From NCBI GenBank assembly GCA_018335195.1, contig JAGXKN010000002.1, forward strand, positions 1-64,000: a stretch of 64,000 nucleotides of DNA, written 5' to 3'. Position 1 is the stretch's first letter. Each line of letters opens with the position of its first letter. The notes below the pieces were generated by a model. That model was not told the origin of the DNA. It was given only the letters and a program-made list of their open reading frames with translations, and made no database searches. The position numbers and the translations under genes were made by a program. This document shows positions 61,309-64,000 of the stretch, piece by piece. Origin of the DNA: Desulfobacterales bacterium (GTDB lineage Bacteria > Desulfobacterota > Desulfobacteria > Desulfobacterales > Desulfosalsimonadaceae).

Positions 61309-62022
61309 TCAGTAGAGCTCTTCTGAAAGCAGGATCGCCTCGGCAATGCTGCGCATGGATTTTCTCGAATCCATGCTTTTTTTCTGAATGCGGCGGTAGG
61401 ACTCGTCCGCATCCATCCCGCTTCTCTGCATCAGGACCTCTTTTGCCCTTTCTACAAGCTTTCGGGTTTCGAGCTCTTCCTGGATGACCTTGGTCTTGAT
61501 GATCAGTTCGGAGTTGGATATGGCCACTGCCGCCTGGTTGGCCACGGTGGTGATCAGGTTGACTTCTGTATCAGTAAAATCATGGGGTTCGGCCGTGAAG
61601 CAGTTGAGCACGCCGATTACCCGTTCGTCGCGAAGCAGAAGCGGCACGCTGGCAAGGGACTTAAGGCCCAGGGAACGGGCCATTTCCTTTTCCTTGAACC
61701 TGGGCTCGGTCAGCACGTCCCGGACGATCAGGGGTTGCTTTTCAGAGGCCACGTGCCCCACCACGCCTTCGTTTATGTTCAGCACCCGGTCCTTGACATA
61801 GGCCGGCTCAATGGTCTGGGTGGCCTTGAGCCGGAGGCGCGGCGGGTTTTCGTTTTCCTCTATCAGCCACAGGGAGCAGATCTCCACGCCGGTCACCTTG
61901 GCCGTGACCATGACGATGAGCTTGAGGATCTCCTCCAAGTACAGATCCGAGTTAATGGCCCGGCTGATATCCATCAGGGCCTTGATGTATTTGTCCGTGC
62001 TGACTGTACCTTTTTGATCCAT
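61309..62022 (-). CDS. GAF-ANTAR RNA-binding antiterminator
   Basis: A 237-residue cytoplasmic regulator. A GAF sensor domain spans about residues 20-165 (ILKLIVMVTAKVTGVEICSLWLI; ASVPLLLRDERVIGVLNCF). The ANTAR domain covers about 178-235 (TRKLVERAKEVLMQRSGMDADESYRRI; SMRSIAEAIL), with the conserved helices that hold RNA hexaloops. No phospho-receiver domain is present, so the signal is probably a small ligand bound by GAF. It lies 323 bases upstream of the FMN glutamate-synthase-like gene, whose leader has a matching double hexaloop. The ribosome site is weak. A TTTTAAGTG-type repeat sits just before the start. Confidence 0.88.
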   Translation of the reverse strand: MDQKGTVSTDKYIKALMDISRAINSDLYLEEILKLIVMVTAKVTGVEICSLWLIEENENPPRLRLKATQTIEPAYVKDRVLNINEGVVGHVASEKQPLIVRDVLTEPRFKEKEMARSLGLKSLASVPLLLRDERVIGVLNCFTAEPHDFTDTEVNLITTVANQAAVAISNSELIIKTKVIQEELETRKLVERAKEVLMQRSGMDADESYRRIQKKSMDSRKSMRSIAEAILLSEELY

Positions 62023-62030
62023 TTTGCCGG

Positions 62031-62070
62031 AAGTTTTAAGTTTTAAGTGATTAAGTGGTTGAGTAAAATC
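62031..62070. repeat. TTTTAAGTG-type short repeat upstream of the ANTAR gene
   Basis: AAGTTTTAAG...AAGTGATTAAGTGGTTGAG resembles the stretch at 39481-39514. Such short low-complexity repeats recur at gene borders in this window. No function is inferred. Confidence 0.4.
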
Positions 62071-62242
62071 AGAAACTTATCATTTTATTGCCTGGCGGTT
62101 ATAAAGGTTTCAGGACTTCCGCGAAACGCCTTTTTCGCAACGCCGATCAGCCAAGGCGCTTACGGAGTTCCTGTAGGATCGTATAATACTTCGGGACGGT
62201 TTTTCAACCGGGTTTTGCGATCCGGAAGCAGGGACGTCAGGG

Positions 62243-64000
62243 CTACAGGTGCTTGACGTGTTCGTAGATTCCCGGATGGGTGCAGACCTCATAATATTTC
62301 TTTTCGGTCATGCGGATTGTATGAAAATCAGTTGGCGATACCTCCGGGATGACGGCTTCCCGGATCACCAGGCGCTGATAATTGCCCGACAGCGTGGGAA
62401 ATTTTCCCGTGTACCCGACAAAGTGATCTACTCCCAATTTGGGAATCGGGCCTTCAAACCGTTTCATGTGGATTTCCCTGGCCAGCTTGGCCAGGGCATC
62501 GGGCGCCAGCTCGATGCCCATGACATTGTAGCGCAGAATCGGGCTTGCGTTTTTTTCCAGCAGCGTCTTCCCCTGGATTCCGGAGGTGTCGAGCTGGTAG
62601 AGGTACACGTTAAACGGCGGGCCGGTGATTTGAAACCGTTTTCGCAGCTCATGGTTGCATCCGGAAAGGATGTCCGCCTCGTTGATGGAATGCGAGATCA
62701 TGATCCGGTTGTCATTGTCGTAAAAGAAAGTCGGCGCGCCTTTTGCAAAGCTCACGCCGATGCCCAGGTCGAGCCGCGGCAGTCCCTTTTTGATATTACG
62801 CTGGTTATATCGCTGCACCACCATGAGCATGTTAATGGAAAGTCCGCACGCCCGGGCTACGCCGTACCATTTCTCGGGCAAGCCTTCATGCTCGAAAATG
62901 GCCATGATGGCGGCATCGCCTTCGATGAAGATTTTTTGTGCGCCGTAGGTCGGCAGCAGATTGTTGATCGGGTCGAAAAAGTTGAGCGCAAAATTGGAGG
63001 CAGGATTTAAGCCCTTGGCTTTCATGTGATCGATAATTTCCGTGGATCCGCGAACATCCGCCTTGATGACCACGTGGTTGATGATGGTCTGCTTGCCGGT
63101 GTCATGTTCCCGCGGAAACATGAATTCATATAAGGTGTTGTTTTCCCGGGAAAGTCGGGCGGTTTTCTTATCCTCGATCAGGTTGATGGAGTCCGCCTTC
63201 TCATTGATATTGTAATAATTGTTCAGGTCGCGGTGGTATACGGCAAAGTCCTTTAAAAACCGGACAATCCGGACCCTTTTTTGCTCCCGGGATACGTGCA
63301 CAAGGCGCCGGGTCTGTTTCAGGCGGGCCATGGAAACCGACTTGCCGGTGTATTTCCTGAAGCGCTTGATTTTGCGGATAATGTTTTTTCTGGACTTGGG
63401 CGCCACCAGGTACTGGAGCAGCTCCTGCGGCGAAAGCGGCGGGCAGTAATTTTGTATGATCCTAGGCACTTCATAAGCAGCCACGATACATTCCAGCATT
63501 TGTTCATGCCGGAATTCCCGGTAGATCATGGCAAGCATTTGCTTTTGAAAGCGGATTCTTGATTTGAGGGTATTGACTTGATCGGGATCCGGTTTTTTCT
63601 TTTTTTTCTCCCGGGCGAGCAGATCGCGGGTCTCAAACAGGTTAAACAGTTGATTGATGTTTTCCGCACTCTTGATGATCTCGTCGGGTTCGTCCTGTTG
63701 ATCAACTGCGGAGAAAAAGTTGCACAGAATCGTAATCAGGCTGTGATAGTTCAGCGGGTCCTCCAGCCGGTAGCCCAAAAGTACGTAGTTGGTCATCATG
63801 AAAAAATCATCCGGCCGGCTGGGTGCATGAAGCAGGGGGTTTGCAAGCAGTTCCTCGGCCAGCAGGCAATCCTGCCCGAAATTCAGGGTGCGCAGCTCGT
63901 TTAAGCCTGCCCGGGCCTCCAGGAAGTAGTCGAAAAGCTCGGCACCGGCATGCTGGATGATCTGGCTGCGTCTCTGGATGATGTTGAAGACTTCCTCGCG
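62243..64000 (-). CDS. Class III nucleotide-cyclase-like domain protein (cut by window edge)
   Basis: At least 585 residues; the frame is open to the window edge, so the true start lies beyond base 64000. The N-terminal visible part is helical and charged (KKKKKPDPDQVNTLKSRIRF). The C-terminal part has features of a class III adenylate/guanylate cyclase homology domain: VVIKADVRGSTEIIDHMK, with the first metal aspartate in the ADVRGST phrase, and AQKIFIEGDAAIMAIFEHEG with the second. Whether the base-selecting residues are present is unclear, so activity is uncertain. It lies upstream of the GAF-ANTAR gene on the same strand, 220 bases away. The cyclic-nucleotide-binding protein at 45983-46501 is a possible reader of its product, by inference only. 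Confidence 0.65.
   Translation of the reverse strand, partial: REEVFNIIQRRSQIIQHAGAELFDYFLEARAGLNELRTLNFGQDCLLAEELLANPLLHAPSRPDDFFMMTNYVLLGYRLEDPLNYHSLITILCNFFSAVDQQDEPDEIIKSAENINQLFNLFETRDLLAREKKKKKPDPDQVNTLKSRIRFQKQMLAMIYREFRHEQMLECIVAAYEVPRIIQNYCPPLSPQELLQYLVAPKSRKNIIRKIKRFRKYTGKSVSMARLKQTRRLVHVSREQKRVRIVRFLKDFAVYHRDLNNYYNINEKADSINLIEDKKTARLSRENNTLYEFMFPREHDTGKQTIINHVVIKADVRGSTEIIDHMKAKGLNPASNFALNFFDPINNLLPTYGAQKIFIEGDAAIMAIFEHEGLPEKWYGVARACGLSINMLMVVQRYNQRNIKKGLPRLDLGIGVSFAKGAPTFFYDNDNRIMISHSINEADILSGCNHELRKRFQITGPPFNVYLYQLDTSGIQGKTLLEKNASPILRYNVMGIELAPDALAKLAREIHMKRFEGPIPKLGVDHFVGYTGKFPTLSGNYQRLVIREAVIPEVSPTDFHTIRMTEKKYYEVCTHPGIYEHVKHL

Noticed and set aside
1-64000. tRNA, rRNA, CRISPR array, prophage or complete insertion sequence
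   Set aside because: No tRNA-like cloverleaf, no direct-repeat array with spacers and no transposase or integrase gene were seen by reading both strands; a covariance-model search was not possible.

Overview
The window looks like chromosomal DNA of a strictly anaerobic Desulfobacterota (Desulfobacterales-like) bacterium. This is inferred from gene content, not from a marker gene. The clues are a tungsten-type aldehyde:ferredoxin oxidoreductase, branched-chain-amino-acid-type (HAAT) ABC transporters, an archaeal-type split glutamate synthase rich in Fe-S clusters, a NapH/NapG-like polyferredoxin beside a DUF362 protein, a DUF3786 protein and many acyl-CoA enzymes. Coding density is high, Shine-Dalgarno sites are mostly clear, and no rRNA, tRNA, CRISPR array, prophage or intact insertion sequence was seen.

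Layout. (1) 1-9.6 kb, minus strand: a complete HAAT transporter (binding protein, LivH, LivM, LivG, LivF), an iron alcohol dehydrogenase, an aldehyde ferredoxin oxidoreductase, a second binding protein, an intrinsic terminator and the start of a second LivH. (2) 10.4-17 kb: two universal stress proteins, a LonB-like protease and an amylosucrase. (3) 17.4-23.3 kb, minus strand: MscS channel, Nudix hydrolase, GNAT acetyltransferase, M20 deacylase, Tat-exported DUF362 protein and a NapH-NapG fusion. (4) 23.5-29.8 kb: an ECHDC3-like crotonase, an acyl-CoA ligase and a single-chain biotin-dependent acyl-CoA carboxylase. (5) 29.8-34.1 kb: Bax-like glucosaminidase lipoprotein, polysaccharide deacetylase, Fic protein and phosphopantetheinyl transferase. 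(6) 34.1-46 kb: a nitrogen block with a sigma-54 promoter and paired upstream palindromes, a three-polypeptide glutamate synthase, carA, carB and purF. (7) 46-51.4 kb: cyclic-nucleotide-binding protein, radical SAM protein, 7TMR-DISM diguanylate cyclase, PIN-PhoH ATPase and a PEBP protein. (8) 51.5-59.1 kb: two haem proteins, a 67-residue protein behind a stem-forming leader, a KaiC-like/XRE/cupin regulator, a YchF-like P-loop protein, TatD, nicotinamidase, ThiD and DUF3786. (9) 59.3-64 kb, minus strand: an FMN-binding glutamate-synthase-like enzyme, its leader, a GAF-ANTAR protein and a partial class III cyclase-like protein.

The strongest regulatory signal is in region 9. Between the GAF-ANTAR gene and the FMN glutamate-synthase-like gene lie a sigma-70-like promoter, two hairpins with the identical hexaloop AATGGC (A at loop position 1, G at position 4) and an intrinsic terminator whose 5' arm overlaps the second hairpin. 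This is the layout of an ANTAR antitermination target, so the adjacent GAF-ANTAR protein probably controls read-through into the enzyme gene. A second nitrogen signal is the exact GG-N10-GC sigma-54 promoter before the other glutamate synthase, with two TTACAAATnTGTAA palindromes 31 bp apart about 80-120 bp upstream. The window thus carries two glutamate-synthase-type enzymes under two different control modes.
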